A DNA stretch of 64,000 nucleotides. Origin: Dyadobacter sp. (GTDB lineage: Bacteria; Bacteroidota; Bacteroidia; Cytophagales; Spirosomataceae). The DNA lies in assembly GCF_017744695.1 (NCBI RefSeq), contig NZ_JAGIAS010000001.1, positions 186,001-250,000 on the forward strand. Reading direction: 5' to 3'. Below the pieces are notes generated by a model. The model was given only the letters and a program-made list of their open reading frames with translations, did no database searches and was not told the DNA's origin. The stretch's first letter is position 1; each line of letters starts with the position of its first letter. The position numbers were made by a program, and so were the translations under genes. This document shows positions 27,879 through 38,100 of this stretch, in pieces.

Positions 27879-29495
27879 TCAATAACCTGGATTCTGAACC
27901 AGCGCAGGATTGAGTTGCAGCGCTACCCTTGGTATCGGAAAAATGCGTTTGTTCACGTCTGAATCGGTTTTGTAGCCCCATTTGCCTTCAAACTTCCCGA
28001 AACGGATCATGTCATTCCGGTGCCAGCCCTCCGAGACAAACTCGCGCGCTCTTTCCGCGTAGATAAATTCAAGATTAACACTCGTCAACGCCGGCGAGGT
28101 GGTCCGCTGCGCCCGCAGCTCATTCACCAGCGAAAGTGCGGTATGACCGAGCGTCGGACTTCCGCCGCGCAGTATCGCCTCGGCTTTCATCAAAACAATA
28201 TCAGAGTACCTGAAGACGGGGATATCATTGTTCTGGTTCCGGTTGAGCGAACTCGCATCGGGGTAAAACTTCATATTGCGGTAACCCATGTGCCAGGCGA
28301 TTTCGTCGTTACCCGCGTCAAAAGAAGCCACGTCCTGACGCAATACCACTTCGGGCGTCAGTTTCACCTGGTAAGTGTAGGGTGCCGCCGGATCGCTGCC
28401 TTTGTAAAACTGGTCGTAACCGATTTTGGTAGTCGTAACAGTCAGTGGTGTGACGCCGTCGTTCATATACTGCAACCCGGTAAGCCATTGCTTGTTGCGA
28501 ATATCGCCTTCGTCATTGAAATTGGCATAATATTCCGGTAGTGTACACGCACTTCCGGCAGGGGTGTACGGCAGGTTGAACTTCTTCACCATACTTCTCG
28601 GAATGTCGTAGCGCGCACGGATGTTGACACTTCTGAATGGGAAAGTATTGGTTTGCGCCGGATCGTAAGGAATCGCGAAAATAAACTCCTTCATCTGCGG
28701 CCCGTTCGTCGGATAAAACATATTCAGATAGCTGCTTCTGGGCTCCAATGCATACAATCCCGAACCGATCACCTTGTCGCAGGCGGCAATGCAGTCGTTA
28801 TACCGGTTGGTACCGGTGTAGTACTCGGCGTTCAGGTACATTTTGGCCAGCAAGGCATAGGCAGTCCATTTGTTGGGCCTTCCGTATTGAGGCACGCCCG
28901 ACACTTCGTTCAGATTGGGGATCGCATCCTGGATTTCCTTTTCGATAAAATTAAAAACCTCTGTCCTGGGCGAGTTGGTTTTGGGTGCAAAATCACCGTA
29001 AGTCGTGTAGATAGGCACATTTCCAAAACTGTCCATCATCATGAAATAGGCTAATGCACGTACCGTTTTGATCTCTGCAAGGCTCGTTTGCTTCGCTGCG
29101 CCGTCCGGCATTTTCTGTTCCAGAATGGAGATCGTCTGGTTGGCAACCCCGATAATGGTCGATAGCCACGTCCAGTGGCCGTTCACATAGCCGTTGTCCA
29201 CCGTCCAGGTGTGCAGGTGCAAAGTTTGGTTTTGCCCGCCGTCGTACCAGTTACCTCCCCGGGCGGGCATAATGCCCTCATCCGTGCTATACGCCGCGAT
29301 CTGATAGGCTTCCGCTCCGAAATTCCCTCTCAATGCCACATAAACAGGCCCGGCTGCGGAAATGAATTGTTCATCCGTACTCGGGAAAACGTCGGTCGTC
29401 AGCGCGGTCGTGACCGGCACGTCCAGGTCGTGGCAGGCAAACAGCGCGGTTGCCGCCAGCGTTGTGAAAACAAATTTTATATATGAATTCTTCAT
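27879..29495 (-). CDS. SusD-like glycan-binding lipoprotein
   Basis: 538 residues with lipobox LFAC and the usual SusD opening HDLDVPVTTALTTDVFPSTDE. TPR-type helices with AEIKTVRALAYFMMMDSFGNVPIYT and the RagB/SusD C-terminus (LEFIYAERAREFVSEGWHRNDMIRFGKFEG, ending NPALVQNPGY) are all present. It is the surface lid on the SusC transporter, capturing glycan at the outer membrane. It is 15 bases downstream of the SusC gene. Confidence 0.96.
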   Translation of the reverse strand: MKNSYIKFVFTTLAATALFACHDLDVPVTTALTTDVFPSTDEQFISAAGPVYVALRGNFGAEAYQIAAYSTDEGIMPARGGNWYDGGQNQTLHLHTWTVDNGYVNGHWTWLSTIIGVANQTISILEQKMPDGAAKQTSLAEIKTVRALAYFMMMDSFGNVPIYTTYGDFAPKTNSPRTEVFNFIEKEIQDAIPNLNEVSGVPQYGRPNKWTAYALLAKMYLNAEYYTGTNRYNDCIAACDKVIGSGLYALEPRSSYLNMFYPTNGPQMKEFIFAIPYDPAQTNTFPFRSVNIRARYDIPRSMVKKFNLPYTPAGSACTLPEYYANFNDEGDIRNKQWLTGLQYMNDGVTPLTVTTTKIGYDQFYKGSDPAAPYTYQVKLTPEVVLRQDVASFDAGNDEIAWHMGYRNMKFYPDASSLNRNQNNDIPVFRYSDIVLMKAEAILRGGSPTLGHTALSLVNELRAQRTTSPALTSVNLEFIYAERAREFVSEGWHRNDMIRFGKFEGKWGYKTDSDVNKRIFPIPRVALQLNPALVQNPGY

Positions 29496-29510
29496 GATTC
29501 TCCTTCGATT

Positions 29511-32500
29511 TTAGATGGATATGTTCAGACCGAATAGAAACGTACGGGTCTTCGGATAGAAGTTGTTGTAGTCAACCCCCGGAGCGATCCCGCCCTGGTT
29601 CACCTCCGGATCAACACCCTTGTATTTGGTGATGACAAACAAATTATTCACGGAAGTGTACACCCTTAGATTTTTGACAAATGGCCCCAGCTTCTTGAAA
29701 TTGTAGCCCAGCGTAGCATTGTCGAACCGCACAAAACTTCCGCTTTCGAGGAATCGCGACGAGTATACATAGGCGTTAAAATCACTGGTGGATTCGTTAG
29801 CCGCATCCACGAGGATATTGGAATACTGCGCAGTACTTGGCCTGAACAGGTCGGCGCGGGTCGCATTGAAGACCTTGTTTCCGAATACACCTCTGATGAA
29901 CACGTTCAGATCGAAGTTTTTGTACCGCACGCTGTTGGTCCAGCCCAGCATCAGCTTCGGCTGCGCACTGCCCAGGTAGTGATAATCTTTCCCTACTACC
30001 GGTGTGGTCGTGAGGGTACCGTCTGCCGCCACGAATTGAGAAACACCCGCTTCATTTTTGCCGGCATATTTAAATGCAAAGAATTGTCCCAATGGCCGGC
30101 CCGCTTTCAGGATTTGCAATGATCTTCCCGACTGGCCGCCCCCCTCGGGATACGACAGCAATACCGAGTCGCCGCCCGCAAACAGGGGATTGGTAAGGCT
30201 GGTGATCTCGTTTTTGTTATGTGCCAGGTTGATTCCGCTCGTCCAGCTGAAATTGGTATTTTCCACCACTTTCGCATTCAGATTGAACTCGATTCCCTTG
30301 TTATTCACGCTTCCCCCATTCGCCACAATGCTTCCGGATGGAACGAGAATCGGGTTCACGGTGTAGGAATAGATCATTCCCGTGGTGTTCTTTTCATATA
30401 CTTCCAGCGAGCCGTTTACCCGGTTACCCAGCACGGCAAAGTCGAGACCGATGTTGGTCGTTGCTGTTTTCTCCCATTTCAAATCCGGGTTTTCGGATTT
30501 TGTAGGACCGTATGCGCCGGTAAGTGCGCCATTGTAATAATATGTACCCAATGCGCCGGAGATAAATTTCGCTGTGTAGGCATTGAACCCGCTTGCATTA
30601 CCGGTAACTCCGTAGCTGGCCCGTAATTTCAGATCGCTGAATACGCGCTGGCTTTCCATGAAACCTTCCTGGCTGATTCTCCACGCTGCACCCACCGACG
30701 GGAAGTAACCCCATTGATGATTAGCCCCGAACACCGAGCTGCCGTCCCTTCTGACCGAACCTTGCAGCAAATACTTACTTTTGTAGTTATAGTTAAACCG
30801 GGCAAAATCCGAAATCAGCTGGGTTTCCTGATAAACACCATCCGGTCCGAAGCCAATCTGGAAACCTGATGTTCCATAGGGATTGCTCAAAGCGAGGTTA
30901 TTGTAGGTAACGTTATCAACCGGAAAATTGCTGGTCGTCACCTGAAAGCCCTGTCCTATCTTATTGTTCTGCCACGAGTAACCCACTACCGCGTTAATGG
31001 TATGATCGCCGAATTCCTTGTTCCAGGTCAGGTAAGTTTCCAGAATTTTACTGGTATTCTGGTACGAACTCCTGTTGGCCTGCCCGTTTTTACCGAATGA
31101 TTGGACAGAGTGGAAGCCCAAACCCGGATCCGGGTTATCGTACATATTGTTATAATTATTCGTAAAATACTTGTTGTAGTACGTTCCCTGCAAAGTATTG
31201 GTATTCAGGTAGGAAATGTCCAGATTATAAGTCAGCCCGAAAGGCAGCTCCACCTGCGTTTTGAAACTTCCGATGAGATTGTTCGACTTCGTATTCATCT
31301 CACTGTTATTGATCATCGCCACCGGATTGTAATAGTTGGTATTCTGAAAATTTTCAAAATAGGAACCGTCCTCTTTTCTGATCGGTGAAACAGGCAGGTA
31401 GGAAGTCGATTGCAGCAACACGGTGTTGCGATACGGAATATCGTTGCCATTGCTATGCGAGTTCGTCACCGAGAAGCCGAATTTCAATTTGTCCTTCAAG
31501 GCACGCTGCTCAATGGACAAACGGCCGATTACACGCGTCAGATCACTGTTCAGCAGGATACCGTCTTTCTTCACGTAGTTCAAACTCGCGGCGTAAGTCG
31601 TGTGCTCGCCGCCGCCATTGAACGACAGGTTATGATTGGTGGAAACCGCAGTCTTTTTCTGGATAGACGACTGCCAGTCCGTATTGGCCCCTTTGTCATC
31701 CGCAGGGGTAAAGCCGATGCCATTTTTGTCCAGAAAAGCTCTCAGCTGGTCCGCGGTCATCATGTCCAGTTTGTTCGAAACCTTCTCGATACCCACATAA
31801 CCGTTATAGGAAATCTGCATCGTCCCTGCTTTCCCCTTTTTGGTGGTGACCATGATCACCCCATTGGCAGCACGGTTACCATAAATGGCCGTTGCAGCCG
31901 CGTCTTTCAACACATCTATCGAGGCGATATCATCCGGTGCAATGGTGGCAATATCGGCCCCGGGCACACCGTCGATCACATAAAACGGCCCCTGCGCGCT
32001 GTTAATCGTGGATGCTCCGCGCATTACCACCGCTGCCGGCTTGTTAGGGTCGCCGCTGGCGGTGATGTTCAGTCCCGGCACTTTCCCCTGAAGTAACTGT
32101 CCGACGTCGGCAATGGCGCCATTATTGAGCTCCTCTCTTTTGACTGTGCTAACCGCACTCGTCAGATTTTTCCGCGATTGCTGGCCGTACCCAACCACTG
32201 CCACCTCATTCAAGGTGGTGTTACTTTCCTTTAATGAAACCGAAATGCTGGTTTGCTTGCCGACCAGGACCTCCCTGGATTCAAACCCGATGTAGGAAAA
32301 AACGAGTACATCCGTATCCGCTACATCGATCGAAAAATTCCCGTCGGCATCCGTCACAGTCCCGAGCTTGCTGGCCTTCACAACGACGGTCACGCCTACG
32401 AGCGGCTTTCCGTCCGAGCCCATCACCTGCCCCTTGATCAGTTGCACGGCTTTGGGGGCCGGAGGTGCTATCTTCAACTGCTTTTTCGCCTGTAAAACCA

Positions 32501-32867
32501 CCGTCTTGTCCACGATGGAATATTCCAGCGGCTGGTTGACGAAACATTTGGCCAACACTTCTTCGAGCGTGCTCTCCCGCATGGAGATCGTCACCCGTTC
32601 CGACTTTTGGATTAGCTCTGTTTTATACCAGAACGAGTAGCCGCTCTGTTTTTCGATTTCCTTCAAAACCCTTTCCAGCGGCGCATTCTTCGCCAGAATG
32701 GTGATCTTCTGCGAAAAGCTGCTGGCGCTTACCTGCATGCAGAATGCGAGCGAAAAAATAAAGATCAGTTTCATAACCAGAATGGCCCTGATAAAGGGAG
32801 GGCGGGGAGGTCCTTCATGGGCACACAAGGCCCCCGGCCCCTTTTGGATAAAAGAGTTGTGGTTCAT
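29511..32867 (-). CDS. SusC-like TonB-dependent receptor with STN signalling domain
   Basis: 1118 residues. After a signal segment (MKLIFIFSLAFCMQVSAS at about 32-49) there is an STN domain (about 55-130: NAPLERVLKEIEKQSGYSFWY...LEEVLAKCF). A carboxypeptidase-regulatory-like domain follows (about 140-220), then the TonB-box/plug (VAVVGYGQQSRKNLTSAVSTV), SusC motif (DVLKDAAATAIYGNRAANGVIMVTTKKG) and 22-strand barrel ending FGLNISI. The STN domain contacts a FecR anti-sigma factor, and a FecR gene lies immediately upstream, so this transporter also signals its own substrate. It imports oligosaccharides with SusD. Confidence 0.97.
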   Translation of the reverse strand: MNHNSFIQKGPGALCAHEGPPRPPFIRAILVMKLIFIFSLAFCMQVSASSFSQKITILAKNAPLERVLKEIEKQSGYSFWYKTELIQKSERVTISMRESTLEEVLAKCFVNQPLEYSIVDKTVVLQAKKQLKIAPPAPKAVQLIKGQVMGSDGKPLVGVTVVVKASKLGTVTDADGNFSIDVADTDVLVFSYIGFESREVLVGKQTSISVSLKESNTTLNEVAVVGYGQQSRKNLTSAVSTVKREELNNGAIADVGQLLQGKVPGLNITASGDPNKPAAVVMRGASTINSAQGPFYVIDGVPGADIATIAPDDIASIDVLKDAAATAIYGNRAANGVIMVTTKKGKAGTMQISYNGYVGIEKVSNKLDMMTADQLRAFLDKNGIGFTPADDKGANTDWQSSIQKKTAVSTNHNLSFNGGGEHTTYAASLNYVKKDGILLNSDLTRVIGRLSIEQRALKDKLKFGFSVTNSHSNGNDIPYRNTVLLQSTSYLPVSPIRKEDGSYFENFQNTNYYNPVAMINNSEMNTKSNNLIGSFKTQVELPFGLTYNLDISYLNTNTLQGTYYNKYFTNNYNNMYDNPDPGLGFHSVQSFGKNGQANRSSYQNTSKILETYLTWNKEFGDHTINAVVGYSWQNNKIGQGFQVTTSNFPVDNVTYNNLALSNPYGTSGFQIGFGPDGVYQETQLISDFARFNYNYKSKYLLQGSVRRDGSSVFGANHQWGYFPSVGAAWRISQEGFMESQRVFSDLKLRASYGVTGNASGFNAYTAKFISGALGTYYYNGALTGAYGPTKSENPDLKWEKTATTNIGLDFAVLGNRVNGSLEVYEKNTTGMIYSYTVNPILVPSGSIVANGGSVNNKGIEFNLNAKVVENTNFSWTSGINLAHNKNEITSLTNPLFAGGDSVLLSYPEGGGQSGRSLQILKAGRPLGQFFAFKYAGKNEAGVSQFVAADGTLTTTPVVGKDYHYLGSAQPKLMLGWTNSVRYKNFDLNVFIRGVFGNKVFNATRADLFRPSTAQYSNILVDAANESTSDFNAYVYSSRFLESGSFVRFDNATLGYNFKKLGPFVKNLRVYTSVNNLFVITKYKGVDPEVNQGGIAPGVDYNNFYPKTRTFLFGLNISI

Positions 32868-33014
32868 ACTTTTGTCTTGAGAGTTGGTACTAAACAGTAG
32901 GACAATTGTTTACAGATGCCAGGCTCTTGCCGGATCGGGAGCGGTTGCAACGTTCCCGTTCTTTTTTTGCAGATGCCGGCGAAGCGGGTCGCTATTCGGT
33001 CATAGGCAGGAGGT

Positions 33015-34208
33015 TTACGGTGTTACAATAATGGTTTTTTCTTCAATCCTGAATTTCACCCCGCTTAACGCAAGGATTTTCAGCAGTTTGGATACATTGG
33101 AATTGCGCGGCAGCCGGCCCGTGAAATTTTCTCCCCGGGTATTTCCTTCATATTGCACTTCCACATCGTACCAGCGCGATACCTGGCGCATAACACTTTC
33201 CAGGCTCTCGTTTTCGAACTGGAAGTAGCCGTTTTTCCAGGAAAGCTCTTTATCCGTATCCACGCCGTCTACCACCCGCACATTGCCCGTACCTGCGTGA
33301 ATACGCGCCTGCTGGCCGGGCGCGAGCAGCGCCTCGCTAGCCCCACGCGTAACTTTCACCGCTCCTTCGAGCAGCGTCGTGCGCATCACTTTCTCGTCGT
33401 CGTAAGCCATCACATTGAAATGCGTCCCGAGCACGGTGATCCGCGTTTCGCCATTTTTTACCACAAAAGGCATTTGCTTGTTATGCGCCACCTCGAAATA
33501 TACCTCGCCGGTGATCTCCACATTTCGCTGCTTTCCGGTGAATGCGGTCGGGAAACGCAGGCTCGACGCCGCATTCAGCCAGGCACCCGTTCCGTCGGGC
33601 AGTACAATATGAAACTGTCCTCCCTTGGGCGTGGTCACCGTATTAATCACCGGCGCGCTGCCAGTCCCCTGCCCCGCCTTGTACACCAGCTGGCCTTTGC
33701 CCGACTGTGTTACACTGCTACCGCCCTCGCTCGCGAGCAATCCATTACCTGCGCTGTCCAGCGTGATGCTCGAACCATCGCCGAGTGTCAGGATCGCCTT
33801 GTTGCCGCCCGGAGGCAAGTCCGCGGGCTGCACGGCGGTCACTTTCTGCTTTGCCAGCTGTACCTTATCCTGATAACCCTTCCACCAGTACACGCCAAGT
33901 CCGATCAGAAGCGCGGCGGCGACCAGCTTCGGCCAGAGCCACGCAATGCCGCGTGTTGACTCACGCTCATCCGGCTCGTCCCCGATTGTTTCCTCTGCCG
34001 GGAAAATATGGGAAAGAATGCGCTCCGACATGGCCTCCGGCATCGGCTCCCGGGGCTCGAAAGTTTCCCAGGACCGTTCCAGCAGCCGGGCCGTACGCTC
34101 ATCGTCAGGGTTCAGGCGAACCCATTCCGCCAGTTCCCGTTTTTCCGAAACGGCAAGCGTTCCATCTATCCATTTGCCTATCAGAAGGCCTATCCGCTCG
34201 TCGTTCAT
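33015..34208 (-). CDS. FecR-family anti-sigma factor
   Basis: About 397 residues from the ATG at 34208, which has a GGAG nine bases ahead; the ATG at 34229 adds seven residues and is possible. The N-terminal cytoplasmic part (ERIGLLIGKWIDGTLAVSEKRELAEWV) precedes one membrane helix (LVAAALLIGLGVYWW, about residues 90-105). The periplasmic FecR domain (TPKGGQFHIVLPDGTGAWLNAASSLRFP...GEVYFEVAHNKQMPFVV) and a C-terminal STN-like domain (ENESLESVMRQVSRWYDVEVQY) follow. It holds the upstream ECF sigma factor until the STN-type SusC reports substrate. Confidence 0.96.
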   Translation of the reverse strand: MNDERIGLLIGKWIDGTLAVSEKRELAEWVRLNPDDERTARLLERSWETFEPREPMPEAMSERILSHIFPAEETIGDEPDERESTRGIAWLWPKLVAAALLIGLGVYWWKGYQDKVQLAKQKVTAVQPADLPPGGNKAILTLGDGSSITLDSAGNGLLASEGGSSVTQSGKGQLVYKAGQGTGSAPVINTVTTPKGGQFHIVLPDGTGAWLNAASSLRFPTAFTGKQRNVEITGEVYFEVAHNKQMPFVVKNGETRITVLGTHFNVMAYDDEKVMRTTLLEGAVKVTRGASEALLAPGQQARIHAGTGNVRVVDGVDTDKELSWKNGYFQFENESLESVMRQVSRWYDVEVQYEGNTRGENFTGRLPRNSNVSKLLKILALSGVKFRIEEKTIIVTP

Positions 34209-34354
34209 AAAATATCTCCAATCCGGCATTTGGCCCTTATTTAATTTGGCCACCGGCTAATGATTACCAACAAAAGCAAGCAGTTATACCCGATTGCCAA
34301 ATGAAAGACAATCGGGAAAAGAGCAGGGACTAGTCTGCACCGAAAATTTTTGAA

Positions 34355-34951
34355 TTATTTTTTCAAAGCGAGCAGAGCCGTTACCACGAGCAGCGAATCG
34401 GCGTGGCGGCGCAGCTGGTGGCGAATGGTCGCCATGGCCTGCACCATGTGGTTTTTGACGGTATTCGGGGAAATTTTAAGCAGGCCTGCTATCTCTTCGT
34501 GGCTTTTGCCTTCATCCCGGCTTAGCCGGTAAATCGCCTTCTGCTGCGGGGGCAGCATTTCCACGACCGATTGCAGTACCTGCTCCACCTCGCGCACGGC
34601 GAGCATGTCCTGGGCATTGTTACAGCCCTGGTCGCCGTCCCGGAACATCTCCGAAACGATCGCCATTTCGTGGGCCACCCGTTTGAAATGATTGAGTACC
34701 TGATTTTTAGCCATCCGGAAAATATAGTTTCCGAAATTATCGATGGAGACCATCGCGGCGCGCTCCGACCAGAGCTTCATGAACACATCCTGGACAATGT
34801 CCTCAGCCAGCATTTCCGACTGTGTCAACCGCAGCGTATAACTGTAAAGCTTGTGTTTGTGACTATGAAAGAGGGCGACAAAAGCAGTCTGGTTGCCCTG
34901 GGCCGCAGAGAGCAAAAGACTATTTTCCCGATCCAGACCAATCCCACTCAA
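34355..34951 (-). CDS. ECF sigma factor (FecI-like) with TTG start
   Basis: 198 residues. Region 2: AFVALFHSHKHKLYSYTLRLTQSEMLAEDIVQDVFMKLW; region 4: LPPQQKAIYRLSRDEGKSHEEIAGLLKISPNTVKNHMVQAM. It is of the Bacteroidota RNA polymerase sigma-70 (Bacteroides expansion) family that pairs with FecR. There is no ATG upstream of region 2: an in-frame TAG lies two codons before the TTG at 34951, so translation seems to start at TTG, which may keep the level low. A consensus promoter is 75 bases upstream. The FecR gene follows after about 146 bases. Confidence 0.95.
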   Translation of the reverse strand: MSGIGLDRENSLLLSAAQGNQTAFVALFHSHKHKLYSYTLRLTQSEMLAEDIVQDVFMKLWSERAAMVSIDNFGNYIFRMAKNQVLNHFKRVAHEMAIVSEMFRDGDQGCNNAQDMLAVREVEQVLQSVVEMLPPQQKAIYRLSRDEGKSHEEIAGLLKISPNTVKNHMVQAMATIRHQLRRHADSLLVVTALLALKK

Positions 34952-35025
34952 ACGCTATACAGAATTAATATCTAACAAGTAACCAGAATTCAATATATTA
35001 TTCTAAGAACCTACCACAATTTAAG

Positions 35026-35056
35026 CAAAAGTATGGGATAGATGAAACAAAACAAA
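35026..35056 (-). promoter_or_regulatory. Consensus Bacteroidota promoter for the ECF sigma gene
   Basis: On the minus strand TTTG (35056-35053), a 19-base spacer and TACTTTTG (35033-35026) match the TTTG / TAnnTTTG housekeeping promoter exactly. It lies between the hybrid sensor gene and the sigma gene, so the sigma/FecR pair is transcribed on its own. The predicted leader is about 70 bases. Confidence 0.7.
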
Positions 35057-35107
35057 AAACATAATGGGTTGTATGTTCCGCATTCAAAGTCTGGTCCGAC
35101 ATCAAAC

Positions 35108-38100
35108 TCAGAGCTGGTTCCGTTTGAGCGCCTGCATGAATTGCAGGGGCGATTTGCCATATTCCTTTTTGAATACCCTTGAAAAGTTGGAGCTGCTCTG
35201 CAAACCGACGCGGTCTACCACCTTATTGAGCGGAATATCTTCGTGGGTCATGATCTGGATCGCCTTTTTGAGCCGGATCGTGCGCACAAAATCGCCGACC
35301 GACTGATCGGTAATGCTTTTGATCTTTTGGTACAATTTGGTCCGGCTGGTATACAAATGGCGGCAGAGAAAATCGACATCCAGGTTCGGATCTTCCATAT
35401 GGTCTTCGATGAGTTTCAGCAATGCCTGGAAAAACTCTTTGTCCTTCTCCGAATGCACCAGCTCGCTGGCTTCGGAAAGGTAGTTGTTGGTAAATTTCTT
35501 TCTGAGCTTTTCACGCTGTTCGAAAACGTTGTTGACGGTCAGCATCAGCAGGTCGATGCTCAACGGTTTGGAAAAATAAAAATCCGCACCCGATTCCATT
35601 CCCTCTATTTTGCTGGTGAGTGCGTCCTTTGCGGAGAGGATAATAAAAGGGATATGGCTGGTTTCAAAACTTTCCTTGATCTGCCGGCAAAGCTCGATCC
35701 CGCTGATCCCCGGCATCATGACATCGCTGATGATCAGGTCTGGCATTTTTTCCGCGGCCAGCTTCATGGCTGTTTCGCCGTCGGCCGCCTCGTAGATAAA
35801 ATACTGTTGTTCAAACCTTTGTTTCAAGAAAATCCGCAATTCCGCGTTATCGTCCACGAGCAGGATGCGCTTGCCTGACTGAACACCCTCCTGCCGGCCT
35901 GAAACCGTGTCCGTAATGGGCGCAAGGATCGAATGGTCGGTAGGTTCCAGTCGTACCTCCGGCTCGAAACTGGAAGGCGCACGCTCCGCCTCGGCCCAGT
36001 TTTCTTCGCCCAATGGTATACCAATGATGATCTCGGTGCCCTGGTAGCGCTCGCTGTAAACGTATATGTCGCCTTTATGCAGGTGCGTGAGACTCTTGAC
36101 GAGCGCGAGCCCTACGCCTGAGCCCAGGTGATCGCTGCTGATCCGGTAGTACCGGTCGAAAATCCGGGTAATGGTGTCGGCCGAGATGCCGATACCCGTG
36201 TCGGCCACCCGGAAATACAGGTATCGCCGGGCTCGGTGCCCCTCATGCAGCAATTCGAAACCTGTCTCGAACGACCTTTTGAACTGGTTGATATCCGTAA
36301 AAATCTCAAAGGTAATCGCTCCCCCGTCCTGCGTGTATTTGAACGAATTGTTCAGCAGGTTCAGCAGTATCTTTTCCAGAATCTGGGCATCGAACAGCCC
36401 CATCAGCGGCCAATAGGCGTTCTTTCGGGTGTGGTCGATCAGGTGCAGCGAAATGTGTTTACTGGCGGCAACCCCATCAAATTCCGCTGCCAGTTGCCGG
36501 CAAAATTCGCTGATCGCCAATGGCCGCACCTGCAATTTGATCAGACTGTCGGATACTTTCTTGAAGTTCATCAGTTCGCTGATCAGGTTGATGAGCCGCT
36601 TGGCGTTCCGGTGCATGAGCTGGTAGGAATGCCCGAGCGTAGCATCGCTATTCTGGCTTATGAGGCTTTCCAGCGGACCGAGGATCAGCGATAACGGCGT
36701 GCGGAACTCGTGCGAAACATTGGTAAAGAACATCAGCTGCTGCTGGTAAAACTCCTCCCGCTGGCGATGGATCTCCTCCCGCTTCTGTTCGGCCACTCCG
36801 CGTACCTCTATCTCCCGTTTCAGCCGGTGCCAGCGTGCCTGGTAAAAGTAAATACCCACCAATGCCGAAATGGCCAGCAATGCGTAGAGCGCCTTCGCCA
36901 GATCGGTTTTCCACCACGGCGGACTGATGTTAATGCTGATTTCGGCGCGACGCTTGCTCCATATCCCGTCGTTATTGGTCGCTTCGAGCACGAGTTGGTA
37001 GTTCCCGTAACTGAGGTTGCTGTATCCCGCCCGGGGGTTGTTGCCGTCGGTATAATTCCAGTCGTTGTCAAAACCGACCAGTTTGTAGCGGTACCTGCAT
37101 TTAAGCGGGTTGGCAAAATGCATGGCCGAGAAGGACACGATAAAGTTGTTTTGCAGGTAATTGAGCTCCACATTTTCGCCATACCCGATAGCCTGGCTCA
37201 CCACATTGTCCATATCGCCCGATTCGCCGATTTTGGGCCGCCGGTTGTTAATCAGGATACCTGTAAAAACCGGCTGGGCGGCGACCGTATTGGAACGGAT
37301 CTGCTGCGGGTAAAAATAATTCAGGCCATTGATGCCCCCGAAGTACATTTTGCCGTCGGCTGCTTTGAACGACGACCTGATTTTAAAACTGTTTCCCTGC
37401 AAGCCGTCGTTTTTATAGTAACGGATGAGCTTTCCGGTCTTCGAATTGAGGCATAGCAAGCCGTTTCCTCCCAGCCAGATGTTGTCCCCGTCGATCTCGA
37501 TGCCCTCGACGTCATTGAAAATACCGTGATTTTCGCCAAAATGTTCGATGCGTGTGGATCGGTCGCGCTCGCGCAATGTCAGACGGTGCAATCCGCCCCC
37601 GATCGTGCCGATCCAGTAGGTACTGTCATTTTGCCGGCCTATCACGGCGCTGTAATCCGAACTGAGCGAATGCGGCTGCGAAGTAGCCCGGTAGCTGATG
37701 GTGCGCAACACCCTTCCCTGCGCGTCAACCGTCATGCGTTTTACACCCTGCCTGGTCGCGACAAACAGCTCCGGCTTGTCCTTTGCTGCCAGAATAAAAT
37801 GCCCTTCGGCATACTCCCTGACCTGGTATTTCCCGGTACCGTCTTTCCATATCACACCCAGCTTGTCGAGGTTCCCGTACCACATGTTTCCATAATAATC
37901 GGCCACCAGCGTGGTGATGCCAAAAGCGGGAAACTGCTGATAGCCGTCAGGTTTCCACAGCGTCTTCTTGTCGGGCCTGAGAATGTCGATCCCCGACTCG
38001 GTACCGATCCATAAATTATGGGCTGTATCGAATGTCAACGCGGCAATATTGTTGTTTCGCAGCCTGACGGCAGAATTCACCGCATTATAGTTGGTGCGAG

